Counted from the stretch's first letter, positions 8,188 to 17,154 are shown. The stretch is DNA of 64,000 nucleotides from Bacilli bacterium (GCA_017484205.1 JAFUTO010000010.1:1-64000), one strand, 5' to 3'. Notes: generated from the letters alone by a model not told the origin. Made by a program: numbers and translations.

Positions 8188-9203
8188 TAATAATTTTCCT
8201 CTTCATTAGTTATCTCTTCACGAGATACATCTGGTAATACAACATTTTCTTCTTTACATAATTCTTTAAACTTTTCTTTAAATGTGATTAATTCCTTATA
8301 AATACTATCAGGGTAGATTCTTTTACTATTTCTAATCGCATTATATACATCTAATACGCCTACTTCATTTTTATTGTCATAAAGCGCTAATGAAAACGCT
8401 TGACTAAGTACTGAGAATGCTACATCAGGGTACATTGCAGCTAACCCATATACTCTTTTAAATTCAGATGTCGCACTTACAATTGACTCTAATAAAAGTC
8501 TTGTTACATATTCATTATATTTGAATTTAATACCTGTTTGTTTTTCAAAACGTGGAAGTGAACCATATAATATTTCAACTGTTGTTTTTTCATCAGGCTC
8601 TGCAACATCAATACGGTCAAATCTTCTTAAGAATGCTCTATCTCTTATAACGTAAGTATTATATTCTTCAGTAGTAGTCGCACCAACTACCTTAATATCA
8701 CCACGGTCTAAAGCTGGTTTTAATATATTTGCTAAATCCATAGGACCAGAATCTTTACCACCAATTAATGTATGGATTTCATCTATAAATAGAATTGTTT
8801 TTTCACTTCTTTTTAATTGATCCACTAACAAAGATATGATCATTTCTTCACGACCATTTATTTCAATTTTACCAAGTAATGATGTTGAATTTACTTTTAC
8901 AACACGATATCCTTTAATAGCATTTGGAACTTCATCTTTTTGAATTAAATAAGAAAGTCCTTCTACAATAGCTGTCTTACCTATACCAGCTTTACCAATT
9001 AATAATCCTGATTTATCTGGTGTTAATAATACTACTGTAAGTTTTTTTATTTCTTCCTCACGAGCTATTGCTGGATTAGAAACATAAGTCTTAGCAGTTA
9101 AATCTTCACCATATAAACCTAATGCATCAAATTCCACTTTTGCCTCTTTTTTCGGTTCACTTGGAATATTATTATTAACATCAATTATTTCAAATTCATC
9201 CAT
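8187..9203 (-). CDS. Stand-alone ClpC/ClpB-D1-like AAA+ ATPase
   Basis: The 338-residue protein corresponds to just the first AAA+ module of ClpA/ClpB/ClpC. It has Walker A GKAGIGKTAIVEGL (about 73-86), Walker B TILFIDEIHTLIG (about 135-147), a GDIKVVGATTTEEY sensor-1 strand, and arginine fingers in RAFLRRFDRIDV. The usual N-terminal adaptor domain, middle domain and second ATPase are absent; in their place are about 45 residues ahead and a charged tail behind. No ClpP-docking loop is visible. It is co-directional with a thioredoxin-like lipoprotein and trmL, only a few bases apart. Substrate unknown. Confidence 0.88.
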   Translation of the reverse strand: MDEFEIIDVNNNIPSEPKKEAKVEFDALGLYGEDLTAKTYVSNPAIAREEEIKKLTVVLLTPDKSGLLIGKAGIGKTAIVEGLSYLIQKDEVPNAIKGYRVVKVNSTSLLGKIEINGREEMIISLLVDQLKRSEKTILFIDEIHTLIGGKDSGPMDLANILKPALDRGDIKVVGATTTEEYNTYVIRDRAFLRRFDRIDVAEPDEKTTVEILYGSLPRFEKQTGIKFKYNEYVTRLLLESIVSATSEFKRVYGLAAMYPDVAFSVLSQAFSLALYDNKNEVGVLDVYNAIRNSKRIYPDSIYKELITFKEKFKELCKEENVVLPDVSREEITNEEENY

Positions 9204-9207
9204 TATA

Positions 9208-9630
9208 TCACCCTTTTAATAATCCTTTATTTTTCATCATTTTAATCATGTCATTATAACTATTAGATCCTGTAACTGAGTTATTAGGTGTAAATTTACC
9301 TTCAACAATTATTGTTACAGTAGGAGTCCCAGTATATGAGTATATAGAATGAAACTCTACATATTCATCATCACTTAATTTATCTGTATCTATATAATAT
9401 ATTGTAGCTTCACTAGCATAGTCTTTTATATATTGATCATTTAAAACACCTTTAAATACTGAACATGCAGAACAAGTTTCTCTACCAATAAATAAAGCGA
9501 ATGTTTGCTTATCATCTACCATTTTCTTAAGTTCAGTATAAGATATTTCTTTATATCCTTTTTTACCACAACCTGTTACTAATATAACTAAAAAAGCTAT
9601 TAATACTAATAATATTTTTCTTTTTTTCAT
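9208..9630 (-). CDS. Thioredoxin-like lipoprotein (CSAC)
   Basis: The 140-residue protein has a lipobox (LVTGCGKK) after a hydrophobic signal, so it is anchored outside the membrane. The mature domain is thioredoxin-like: FALFIGRETCSACSVFKGVL carries the redox CxxC (CSAC), and GTPTVTIIVEGKF carries the cis-proline strand. It probably exchanges disulfides with exported proteins; the partner is unknown. GAGTGG precedes the ATG, and the gene ends four bases before the AAA+ gene, indicating an operon. Confidence 0.87.
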   Translation of the reverse strand: MKKRKILLVLIAFLVILVTGCGKKGYKEISYTELKKMVDDKQTFALFIGRETCSACSVFKGVLNDQYIKDYASEATIYYIDTDKLSDDEYVEFHSIYSYTGTPTVTIIVEGKFTPNNSVTGSNSYNDMIKMMKNKGLLKG

Positions 9631-9672
9631 ACTACCACTCTTTTCTCTAACAATTATATAATATTTTTAAAT

Positions 9673-9699
9673 AAAAAAAAAGAGTTTTAATTACTCTTT
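9673..9699 (-). terminator. Terminator
   Basis: Stem AAAGAGT/ACTCTTT with a long U-run on the minus strand; ends the LysM gene and overlaps its last codons. Confidence 0.8.
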
Positions 9700-10127
9700 G
9701 TATACACGATTAATTGATTTGGTAATAAATATATTCTTTCATTCATTCTAAGTACATCATCTAAGCTACTCATATTAATAATGTCATTTAGTGTATCTCC
9801 TTCTTTTACTACATAACTTCCTACACCATTTCTTGGTATCATTATTACTTCTCCTGGATATATATAGTCTTCTTTGTTTAATCCGTTTAAATTTAGAATA
9901 CTATCAAGTGATACATTATATCTAGACGCGATGCTATATAAAGTATCTCCTTTCACTATTGTATAGCTCATAAAATTAGTATTATTATTAGGTACTACAA
10001 GGAAATCTCCGTAACTTACATTTCCATTCATATTATTAATAGAAATTAACTCTTCTTTTGAAATGCCAAAGTTATTAGCTATTGAATCTAGGGTGTCATT
10101 AATCTTTACTTGATAAACATTATACAT
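9687..10127 (-). CDS. LysM-repeat protein without signal peptide
   Basis: The 146-residue protein consists of three LysM peptidoglycan-binding motifs in a row (about 3-45, 51-95 and 100-140), each beginning with a Y.V..gDTL pattern: YQVKINDTLDSIANNFG, YTIVKGDTLYSIASRYN and YVVKEGDTLNDIIN. There is no signal peptide or catalytic domain, as in LysM proteins of the spore coat or cortex; its location is unknown. GAGGTGAG eight bases upstream supports the ATG at 10127 over an in-frame GTG at 10136. Confidence 0.88.
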   Translation of the reverse strand: MYNVYQVKINDTLDSIANNFGISKEELISINNMNGNVSYGDFLVVPNNNTNFMSYTIVKGDTLYSIASRYNVSLDSILNLNGLNKEDYIYPGEVIMIPRNGVGSYVVKEGDTLNDIINMSSLDDVLRMNERIYLLPNQLIVYTKSN

Positions 10128-10152
10128 TATACTCACCTCGCTATATAATATG

Positions 10153-10178
10153 AAAAAAAAGAAGTATTGCTACTTCTT
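10153..10178 (-). terminator. Terminator
   Basis: Stem AAGAAGTA/TACTTCTT, loop TTGC, with TTTTTTTTCA following on the minus strand; ends the bactofilin-like gene. Confidence 0.85.
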
Positions 10179-11234
10179 AAATTTGAAAATGATAATTCCT
10201 AATCCACATAGACGTGCTAGGAAAGAAACGATTGGTCCTACTCCTGGAATAAGTGCGATTACATATAAAATTGTAATACCAATTAAACCTTCAAGTAAAA
10301 CATTTTCTTCTTTTTTATTTTTTAGCCATATTTTTTTACCAATGTAGTATCCCATATAAGCATATGCTAAATATATAGCTGCTATATAAATAGCAATTGC
10401 CATAAGTGCAAGTGGTAGACCTATACCTGTTACTAGTAATATCATAGAAGCCATTGGCACTAAAATTAAGAATACTAATGCATATCCAATGTATGTAATT
10501 ATTTGTGTAAAGCTTAACTTATCATCAGCTACACCTTTAATGCTTGTTGGTATTGCTAATGCTAATACAACAAATACTAATAATAAGCTTATATAACTTA
10601 CTAAACGTTCTTTTAAAGTATCTAGGTAATCATAAGTTTCAACATATGTAGGTTCTACTTTTTCTTTTTCGCCTATATTAGCTTTATCACTAATATTATC
10701 TACTTCAGCGCTATAAGTTAATTTACCATTAATTTTAACTGTATCTTTAATAGTAATACTTTCAGCTTCAATTTTTACATCACCATTTATAGTAACGTTA
10801 TCCAAAATAACATTTTGACCTGTTAAGAAGGCATTTCTATCAACTGTACCAGTTAATGTAACATTAGAACCACCTGCAAATATGTCTCTTCCAACATTTG
10901 CAGTAATAGTAACGATATTACCTGCGATAAATACATCCTTTTCAAATTCTCCAGTTACATCTACATTGTTACCAGCGATAAATCCATATTCACTAGAACC
11001 TTTAACAGTAACTGAATTACCAGCTATGAAAGCAATACCATCAGTTGTTCCATCATAACTAACAATATTACCTGCAACTGCTGTACTTCCTACAACGCAA
11101 TCGTTATAGTTAACTGAATTATCTGCAATCATACTACCAGATTTGCATTCAGCGGTTTTGGCTACTTCATCTGCAAAAACAGGTGTTACAAATAAAGTAA
11201 GCATAAGTAAAATAGCTAAAAATTTCTTTTTCAT
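10170..11234 (-). CDS. Secreted bactofilin-like polymer-forming protein with C-terminal membrane domain
   Basis: The 354-residue protein starts with a signal peptide (KKKFLAILLMLTLFVTPVFA) and continues with a right-handed beta-helix type region (about 35-180) of short repeats such as IAGNSVTV, IAGNNVDV, IAGNIVTI, FAGGSNVTL and LTGQNVIL, the pattern of bactofilins (polymer-forming DUF583). After a linker come about four membrane helices (about 205-345) with a basic C-terminus. Bactofilins are usually cytoplasmic, so an exported beta-helix facing the outside is unusual. GGAGGAG precedes the ATG at 11234. Confidence 0.85.
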   Translation of the reverse strand: MKKKFLAILLMLTLFVTPVFADEVAKTAECKSGSMIADNSVNYNDCVVGSTAVAGNIVSYDGTTDGIAFIAGNSVTVKGSSEYGFIAGNNVDVTGEFEKDVFIAGNIVTITANVGRDIFAGGSNVTLTGTVDRNAFLTGQNVILDNVTINGDVKIEAESITIKDTVKINGKLTYSAEVDNISDKANIGEKEKVEPTYVETYDYLDTLKERLVSYISLLLVFVVLALAIPTSIKGVADDKLSFTQIITYIGYALVFLILVPMASMILLVTGIGLPLALMAIAIYIAAIYLAYAYMGYYIGKKIWLKNKKEENVLLEGLIGITILYVIALIPGVGPIVSFLARLCGLGIIIFKFKK

Positions 11235-11336
11235 AAACACTCCTCCTAGTTAAATTTTATCATAGCCAATTTCTTTTGTAAAGAAACTCTTACTAATAAA
11301 TATTCAAATTATATCCATAATATTAATGGTGGTATT

Positions 11337-11843
11337 ATGTTTTTATTATGTATTAAAATTTTCTTTATAAGAATACTAGATGTATCATTAGGAACTGTAA
11401 GAACTTTAGTAACTGTAAGAGGAAAAAATTTTATTGCCTCTATAATTGGATTTGTAGAAGTACTAGTATGGTTTTTAGTTGCTAAAGAAGCAATAAGTGA
11501 AGCAAATGATAGTATTTGGATTGCTATTAGTTATGCCCTAGGTTTCGCGGCTGGTACATTTATAGGTGGTATTGTCTCAAGAAGAATTATTAAGACTAAT
11601 TTAACAATAGAGATAATAAGTAGTAAAGCTGATAAATTAGTTAAAACATTAAGAGATAGTAATTTTGCTGTTACTGTACTTGATATTAAAGGTAGAGTAA
11701 AAAGTACTAGTAAAATGCTTATTCTAGAAATAGAATCACATAGATTATCTGAGATAAGAGAAATTACTAATGAAGTTGATAATAAGGCATTTGTTATAGT
11801 TAATGAAACTAAATATGTATTTAATGGATACATAGGTAATTAA
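11337..11843 (+). CDS. DUF2179/DUF5698 membrane protein (UPF0316, YebE-like)
   Basis: The 168-residue protein shows the UPF0316 signature FIRILDVSLGTVRTLVTVRGKN in the first helices, two further membrane segments (about 28-45 and 55-75), and a C-terminal alpha/beta DUF2179 domain (about 85-165) of the kind found after YitT-type transporters, thought to bind nucleotides in some members. Function unproven. GGTGG lies four bases before the ATG. The gene runs rightward between two leftward units. Confidence 0.87.
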   Translation: MFLLCIKIFFIRILDVSLGTVRTLVTVRGKNFIASIIGFVEVLVWFLVAKEAISEANDSIWIAISYALGFAAGTFIGGIVSRRIIKTNLTIEIISSKADKLVKTLRDSNFAVTVLDIKGRVKSTSKMLILEIESHRLSEIREITNEVDNKAFVIVNETKYVFNGYIGN

Positions 11844-11865
11844 CAATACTTTACATAAATAAAAG

Positions 11866-11899
11866 AAAAAGGTATATTTTTATAAAATATTACCTTTTT
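11866..11899. terminator. Bidirectional terminator
   Basis: AAAAAGGTA...TACCTTTTT with an AT-rich stem extension lies between the converging DUF2179 and exporter genes, with U-runs on both strands. Confidence 0.8.
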
Positions 11900-11902
11900 T
11901 TA

Positions 11903-12733
11903 TTATATTATAATATCTATTATAACTCCACTTATTACACCGATTGCGTATAATAAGCCAATAATACTTAAATTTTCCTTTAAATTATGATTAACTTTGA
12001 AAAGTAAAAGTAAAGCTACACCACTACCTGTAAGTAATCCTGCAATACAAGATCCTATTGTAATGGCATCATTCAAGTATAATTCAGTTATCATTACACT
12101 AGCACCACAGTTAGGTATTAATCCAATTAAACTAGAAATAAATGGTCCAAAGAAATTATCTTTTAAGAATAGTTCAGATAATCTATCTTCACCTAGATAA
12201 TGCATACCTGAATTTAAAACGAAATTAGTAAGTAAAATAAATAGTGTTATATTCAATGTATGTTTTAAACTTGATCTAAGGATTCCATGTTCACAATGAC
12301 AATGTTCTTCCTCGCATATATCTTTAATATGATATGTTTCTTTCTTATGCATAACAAAGTCTATTATGAAACCTGCAATCATACCTATAACAACTTTTGT
12401 AATTATTATTTTTAACATTAGTATAAATGGAACATTTTCACCTAACATAATAGGCAACATTTCATCTGATGTAGATAAATATATGGCAATTAAAGATCCT
12501 AAAGTTATTACTCTAGCGCCATATAGATTAGTTGCCATTGTACTAAATCCACATTGTGGTATCGCGCCTAATAAAGAACCAAATAATGGACCTAATCTAC
12601 CTGCTTTAGCTATCTTGTTTTGTGATTTTCTACTCAATTTATGTTCTATTGCCTCTAGCAATAAAAAGGCAACAAATAAAAATGGAATTAATTTTACAGT
12701 GTCTAATAAAGTATCTATTATTACATCTAGCAT
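11903..12733 (-). CDS. 10-TM heavy-metal/manganese exporter-like permease (ArsP_2 type)
   Basis: The 276-residue membrane protein has two homologous halves, each with a P(Q/N)CG(F/A)S motif in a membrane loop (IPQCGFSTMA at about 52-61 and IPNCGASVMI in the second half). A cytoplasmic loop rich in His and Cys (EEEHCHCEHG) separates the halves and may bind metal. This fits PF11449, the putative 10TM heavy-metal exporter family often labelled putative manganese transporter; the ion is not known. AAAGGAAGTGG supports the ATG at 12733. No metal riboswitch is seen upstream. Confidence 0.87.
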   Translation of the reverse strand: MLDVIIDTLLDTVKLIPFLFVAFLLLEAIEHKLSRKSQNKIAKAGRLGPLFGSLLGAIPQCGFSTMATNLYGARVITLGSLIAIYLSTSDEMLPIMLGENVPFILMLKIIITKVVIGMIAGFIIDFVMHKKETYHIKDICEEEHCHCEHGILRSSLKHTLNITLFILLTNFVLNSGMHYLGEDRLSELFLKDNFFGPFISSLIGLIPNCGASVMITELYLNDAITIGSCIAGLLTGSGVALLLLFKVNHNLKENLSIIGLLYAIGVISGVIIDIII

Positions 12734-12780
12734 ACAACCACTTCCTTTGCCATAGTATAACATAGAATATTTGATAATGC

Positions 12781-12805
12781 AAAAAAAGACTATTTAAAGT
12801 CTTTT
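12781..12805 (-). terminator. Terminator
   Basis: Stem AAAGACT/AGTCTTT followed on the minus strand by a TTTTTTT run; overlaps the end of the 12790-13110 gene. Confidence 0.8.
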
Positions 12806-13110
12806 AGTTTATCATATTGTTTATATAGATATTGTACTCCGTTTTCTAATTTAAAATAATGTAGGACATAGCATATTAAGAATGTCGACATTATAGGAAC
12901 TACTATTACTAATAACTGATATTTAATTGATAATGCAATAATAGAAATTAACAATATCGCGTATGTTAAAGTAACTAATAAATGGATTAATCTTTCATGT
13001 TGAAAGAAACCTATTTTTATTAAATGTTCATCTATTATATTTTTATTTACTTTTCCTTTTTCTATTACTTCATCTATTTCTTTAATATAATCATATAAGT
13101 ATTTTTTCAT
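12790..13110 (-). CDS. Small two-TM protein of unknown function
   Basis: The 106-residue protein has an amphipathic charged N-terminal helix (about 1-33), two closely spaced hydrophobic segments (about 40-60 and 62-82) and a charged C-terminus (QYLYKQYDKLKDF). I do not recognise a family. GGTGAT seven bases upstream supports the ATG at 13110; an in-frame upstream start at 13137 has no ribosome binding site. It sits immediately downstream of the repeat protein gene. Confidence 0.65.
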   Translation of the reverse strand: MKKYLYDYIKEIDEVIEKGKVNKNIIDEHLIKIGFFQHERLIHLLVTLTYAILLISIIALSIKYQLLVIVVPIMSTFLICYVLHYFKLENGVQYLYKQYDKLKDFK

Positions 13111-13143
13111 ATCATCACCATAATTATTATAACACACTATAGG

Positions 13144-14127
13144 TTATTTACTCATTACTTTTGTCTTATTCTCATTATTTATTTTATCGATTAAAAAGAA
13201 ACTAACTTTACAATTTAAGATTTGTTCATATGGTGTGGCATCAAAGAAGTTAGCTTTATCATAAACATCTAATAACATATCAAGAGATCTTAACTTATTA
13301 AAATCATTTTGATGTCCTTGTTTAAATTTTTTTATTAATTTATGCCCTTTATTTTTATCATATTTTTGATAATAAGCAATTATTAATACTTCTCTTGGCC
13401 AACTACCTATTTCACTATTCATTATTTCTTCAAAAGTAACTTTATCACAATATATTTTAGTTAATAATTCTTTTATGGTTTCATTTTTTTCCTTTTCTTT
13501 TTGAATCAAAGATAATACTTCTATTTTCTTTATTTGAACTGCTTCTAATTCTTGAAATTCTTCTTTCTCACATATTTCTAAAGCTTCATCGTATTTTTTT
13601 AATCTAAGTAAAATTTCTATTTTTAATACTTGAATATATTCATTGTCTTCAAATAATGGGTTATTTGATATAGACAATGCTTTTTTGTTATTTCTATTTT
13701 CCATAAGCATTGTAATATATTGAGCTTGTATTCTATCATTATCTTTAAAACATTCTTTCTCACATATTTTATATATATCTTCTTTTTTATTAAGCCATTT
13801 AAGTAATCTAATATGTTGTGATTGAATTGATTCTGTTTCTTGAAATTCTTCTTTTTCACATATCTTTAAGGCTTCATCATTTCTTTTTAATTTTATTAAT
13901 ATTGTTATTTTTTGAGATTGAATATAGTTGTCATTTAAAAACTCTTTTCTATCACATATTTCTAAAGCCATTTGATATTGCCCTTTAGCAATTAAACATT
14001 TAATTTTCATTGACTGAACTTTTGTATTTAGTTCAAATTGTGGTAGATTACATAATTCCAATGCCTTATCATATTCATCTGTTTTTGTTAATATTTTTAT
14101 TTGTTCAATTATTTCTAAATCATTCAT
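13144..14127 (-). CDS. TPR-like repeat protein
   Basis: A soluble 327-residue protein whose first two thirds are six repeats of about 32 residues (about 10-205) with consensus YDEALEICEKEEFQE..IQSQ.I.LL, each readable as two helices, similar to tetratricopeptide or Sel1-type solenoids. The repeats vary mainly at surface positions. The last third is helical and unassigned. Such solenoids mediate protein contacts; no partner is evident. GAAGGAGA precedes the ATG. Confidence 0.78.
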   Translation of the reverse strand: MNDLEIIEQIKILTKTDEYDKALELCNLPQFELNTKVQSMKIKCLIAKGQYQMALEICDRKEFLNDNYIQSQKITILIKLKRNDEALKICEKEEFQETESIQSQHIRLLKWLNKKEDIYKICEKECFKDNDRIQAQYITMLMENRNNKKALSISNNPLFEDNEYIQVLKIEILLRLKKYDEALEICEKEEFQELEAVQIKKIEVLSLIQKEKEKNETIKELLTKIYCDKVTFEEIMNSEIGSWPREVLIIAYYQKYDKNKGHKLIKKFKQGHQNDFNKLRSLDMLLDVYDKANFFDATPYEQILNCKVSFFLIDKINNENKTKVMSK

Positions 14128-14183
14128 AAAAATTCTCCTTCAAAGATGAAAACTATTATAAAACAAAGATTACTTAAAGTAAA

Positions 14184-14211
14184 GAAAAAAAGAAACTATC
14201 TAGTTCCTTTT
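14184..14211 (-). terminator. Terminator
   Basis: AAGAAACTA/TAGTTCCTT stem (one G.U) with a U-run on the minus strand; ends the 14196-14561 gene. Confidence 0.7.
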
Positions 14212-14561
14212 GTATTACTTTTTTCTAATTCATTATAATACGCTTGTTGTAACTCATTATAATTATTAACAATAGTTGTATTAGAATCAACTCCGTAAAT
14301 TTTTTGATTAGTACCATCTGTATATAGACAACATACATCTTTACTAGTTTCATCACTTTGTGTTAGTTTTAATAACATATCACTCATTACGTATTTTACA
14401 GGTACACCTATAATATAATCTGCAACATCAACACCATTATCTGTTTGTCTTATGTGTTTAAAAGATATTGTATCATTAGGTAATACATTTAAATCTTCTT
14501 CCCAACGAAATGATACTTTTTCATCACGATTTGTTAATAATACGAAATTTCTAACTTCCAT
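14196..14561 (-). CDS. Conserved-looking hypothetical protein (121 aa)
   Basis: A cytoplasmic protein with no membrane segment and no motif I recognise. It begins with a run of short beta strands (VRNFVLLTNRD, VSFRWEEDL, TISFKHIRQTD) and ends in a Lys/Glu/Asn-rich helix (NNYNELQQAYYNELEK). An excellent AGGAGG precedes the ATG and a terminator follows, so it is a real single-gene unit. Confidence 0.65.
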   Translation of the reverse strand: MEVRNFVLLTNRDEKVSFRWEEDLNVLPNDTISFKHIRQTDNGVDVADYIIGVPVKYVMSDMLLKLTQSDETSKDVCCLYTDGTNQKIYGVDSNTTIVNNYNELQQAYYNELEKSNTKGTR

Positions 14562-14639
14562 ATCTTCCTCCTAATTATAGGATATCAAATATAATTTATG
14601 TATGGAATATTTAATTTTTCTTATTTTACATTAATATAC

Positions 14640-14667
14640 AAAAAAACTCTATTTTTTAGAGTTTTTA
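14640..14667 (-). terminator. Terminator
   Basis: AAAAACTCTA/TAGAGTTTTT stem with U-run on the minus strand; ends the glycosidase gene. Confidence 0.85.
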
Positions 14668-16617
14668 AGCATATCTTCTATCTGGTATCATTCCAAGTAT
14701 TATTATTAAAATTAATGTTATGATAATTACTGGAATAGTAACTTGATCATCATAATAATGTATACTATTATCTTTTACTTTTGTAGAAGTTTTATCATTT
14801 GTTTGATTATATTTTGTCTCTTCTTTTTTAGTTTCGGTTTTAGTTGAAGAGTTTTCTTGTTTTGTAGTATTACTATTATTTTGAGTTACTTGATTTTGAT
14901 ATGTATTATTTGTATTATTAGAAGATTCTTTGGTAGTTTTACCAGTAATAGTATTTATTACATTACTTATAACATTATTAGAAGGTTTTGTAGTTTCATT
15001 ATCTACTTTTTCTTCTAATTTTGTATTATCTTCTTGAGTATCTTCTACCTTTGTTTCTTCATTACTTTTTGTATTATCTTTTGTATCTTCTACTTTTGAT
15101 TCTTCATTATCTTTTACATCTTCTTTTGGTTCTTCTACTTTTGTTTCATCACTATCTTTTACATCTTCTATTTTGTCAGAAACTTTAACAAATATAGGGC
15201 TTTCACTTACATTAACTGTTACTTTAGTATCATTAACTTCTAAGTCAGTAGTAACACCTAAAGCTTCTTTATCTTTTAAAACTGTTATAGTAGCAGTTTT
15301 ATTGTTACCTACTTCTAAATTATAATCATTAATAACTGTACCATTTTCTGTTGGTGACCAAAGTACATAGTAAATATCTACACCATTTGTATATTTATAG
15401 ATATACATTTCATTATCTTCTTTTACTACAGAAGATAATCTATAACCTTTTAATGTATATTTTAAAGTATTTACACCATACCAAGAAGATTTTTTAACTG
15501 TACCTTCTGATACTTTAGTAGCTAGACCTGATGTTGAATATTGTGTTGAATCACTAGAAGGTCCATCATTTAAAGCATCATATACTGTCATTCTATCTAG
15601 ACCAATTCTATCTCCAATTAAATATTCTCTTATTATCCAGTCTCTTTGTGTATCTTCACTTGGTGCGGCATGTTTAGTTGAACCTAAATTAGTATCCCAA
15701 CCAAATTCAGTTATCCATATTTCTTTGTCAGATGCATATGTATCTCTCCATGCGATTATTTTTTGAGCATCACTTACAAATGTACTGTTTTCTGGTGAAT
15801 GAGTACCAGCGTATTGGTGATAATTAATTACATCTAATGGTAATTTCTTATCTGTTCTATTAACATTTGCCCATTCTTGCATTTCAGTTAACCATGTAAC
15901 CATTGCAGATCCACCTGCCATACCACCCATTACAAGTTTTGAAGTTGGATCCGCATTTTTAATACCATAGTTTTCACCTAATCTACCTTCATGTCCATCA
16001 TAGTCAGCTGATAACATTGCGGCTAGTTCAGTTGAATTAAATTGCGCGTCTGGTCCTTGCCATGTTTTATCTGGTTCATTCCAGTCTTCATAGTAATGAA
16101 TATATCCTAATCCTGTTTTAACAGTTTCATTAGGATCTAGGTTTAATCTTGATGTATCTACTTTAGTAGATCCATATCTAGCAGCATAGTTAAATAAATA
16201 ACTACTATGAATTTTATAACTTAATGGATCTGTTGTGTCGTCACCTTTCACAACTGGTTTTTCATTTCTATTTCTATTAAATATAGTTTGTTCACCCATC
16301 TGAATACATGGAAGAATTGTTATACCATTTTCACTTAAAGTTTTGTAGTAGTTATCAAAATCCCACCATGAAAATCTATTAAAATACATTTGACCATTTT
16401 CTGTAATTGACCAGCCAAAGTTATGGTATTCCCTAACTACTGATCCCGCGAATAGTATATCTTTTGGAACATCTACATGTCCATTCATACCTATTTTTTG
16501 ATCAATTGTAAGTTCATTATATGTAGCATAACTAGGTGTGATTAAATTTGTACATAACGCGCCCATTAGTACAATGATTAAAAATATTCTTAAACCGTTT
16601 TTTAATTTTCTTCCCAT
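14665..16617 (-). CDS. Secreted, C-terminally membrane-anchored clan GH-A glycosidase (GH39-like)
   Basis: The 650-residue protein has a signal peptide (about 1-32), a TIM-barrel glycoside hydrolase domain (about 40-400), a beta-sandwich-like segment (to about 490), a long Asp/Glu/Lys/Thr/Asn-rich disordered linker (about 490-620) and a final membrane helix ending GMIPDRRYA. The acid/base is predicted at Glu181 (DWNEPD) and the nucleophile at Glu304 (WITEFGWD), the clan GH-A arrangement; GH39 is the nearest family by feel, substrate unknown. There is no LPxTG motif, so anchoring is by the C-terminal helix. AGAGGGG supports the ATG at 16617. Confidence 0.85.
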   Translation of the reverse strand: MGRKLKNGLRIFLIIVLMGALCTNLITPSYATYNELTIDQKIGMNGHVDVPKDILFAGSVVREYHNFGWSITENGQMYFNRFSWWDFDNYYKTLSENGITILPCIQMGEQTIFNRNRNEKPVVKGDDTTDPLSYKIHSSYLFNYAARYGSTKVDTSRLNLDPNETVKTGLGYIHYYEDWNEPDKTWQGPDAQFNSTELAAMLSADYDGHEGRLGENYGIKNADPTSKLVMGGMAGGSAMVTWLTEMQEWANVNRTDKKLPLDVINYHQYAGTHSPENSTFVSDAQKIIAWRDTYASDKEIWITEFGWDTNLGSTKHAAPSEDTQRDWIIREYLIGDRIGLDRMTVYDALNDGPSSDSTQYSTSGLATKVSEGTVKKSSWYGVNTLKYTLKGYRLSSVVKEDNEMYIYKYTNGVDIYYVLWSPTENGTVINDYNLEVGNNKTATITVLKDKEALGVTTDLEVNDTKVTVNVSESPIFVKVSDKIEDVKDSDETKVEEPKEDVKDNEESKVEDTKDNTKSNEETKVEDTQEDNTKLEEKVDNETTKPSNNVISNVINTITGKTTKESSNNTNNTYQNQVTQNNSNTTKQENSSTKTETKKEETKYNQTNDKTSTKVKDNSIHYYDDQVTIPVIIITLILIIILGMIPDRRYA

Positions 16618-16713
16618 AAAAACCCCTCTTTTTAAGTTGTTATTATACAACGTTTTATAATATTGTCAAATTGATAAAAATTTATGGTAAAATAATCATA
16701 AGAGGTGGTTCGA

Positions 16714-16953
16714 TTGAAAAAATGTAATGATTGTAATGTTGAAATGATAGATAATTGTATTATTGAAGGTCAACATCCATTTGAATTGGGAGTTGATGGC
16801 GCAAGTGAAATATCTATTCATATTCCTACTGATGAAAAGGGAAGTTTTTTAGGATTTAAATACGATAAGGTTAAAGAAATTAAATTAAAAGCTAGAATAT
16901 GTCCAAAATGTGGAAAAATAGAACTTTATATTAATCCAGAAGATATGAAATAA
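16714..16953 (+). CDS. Small zinc-ribbon protein
   Basis: A protein of about 79 residues with two CxxC pairs, KKCNDCNVEM at the N-terminus and ICPKCGKIEL near the C-terminus, which should coordinate one zinc. The middle (DEKGSFLGFKYDKVKEIKLKA) looks like beta strands. The start is probably the TTG at 16714, because AGAGGTGG (16701-16708) sits five bases upstream of it; the in-frame GTG at 16705 lies inside that site. Its function is unknown. Confidence 0.72.
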   Translation: MKKCNDCNVEMIDNCIIEGQHPFELGVDGASEISIHIPTDEKGSFLGFKYDKVKEIKLKARICPKCGKIELYINPEDMK

Positions 16954-16987
16954 AAAGGATTTAGAACTTTCTAAATCCTTTGTTTTT
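16954..16987 (+). terminator. Terminator
   Basis: Stem AAAGGATTTAGA/TCTAAATCCTTT followed by TGTTTTT; ends the zinc-ribbon gene and separates it from tRNA-Trp. Confidence 0.8.
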
Positions 16988-16992
16988 CTAAA

Positions 16993-17066
16993 TGGCAGGG
17001 GCAGAAAGAATCGAACTCTCAACAGTGGTTTTGGAGACCATTATTATACCATTTAACTATGCCCCT
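16993..17066 (-). tRNA. tRNA-Trp (CCA)
   Basis: Minus strand AGGGGCA...TGCCCCTGCCA acceptor with encoded CCA; anticodon loop CTCCAAA gives CCA. It closely follows the Bacillus tRNA-Trp pattern. A CCA rather than UCA anticodon fits the standard code. Confidence 0.95.
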
Positions 17067-17154
17067 AATTGGCTTTCGAATAAAATTATAACATATAAAA
17101 AACAATTATTCAACATTTTTAATATATAATTCATATAATAAAATAGGTGGTTTT

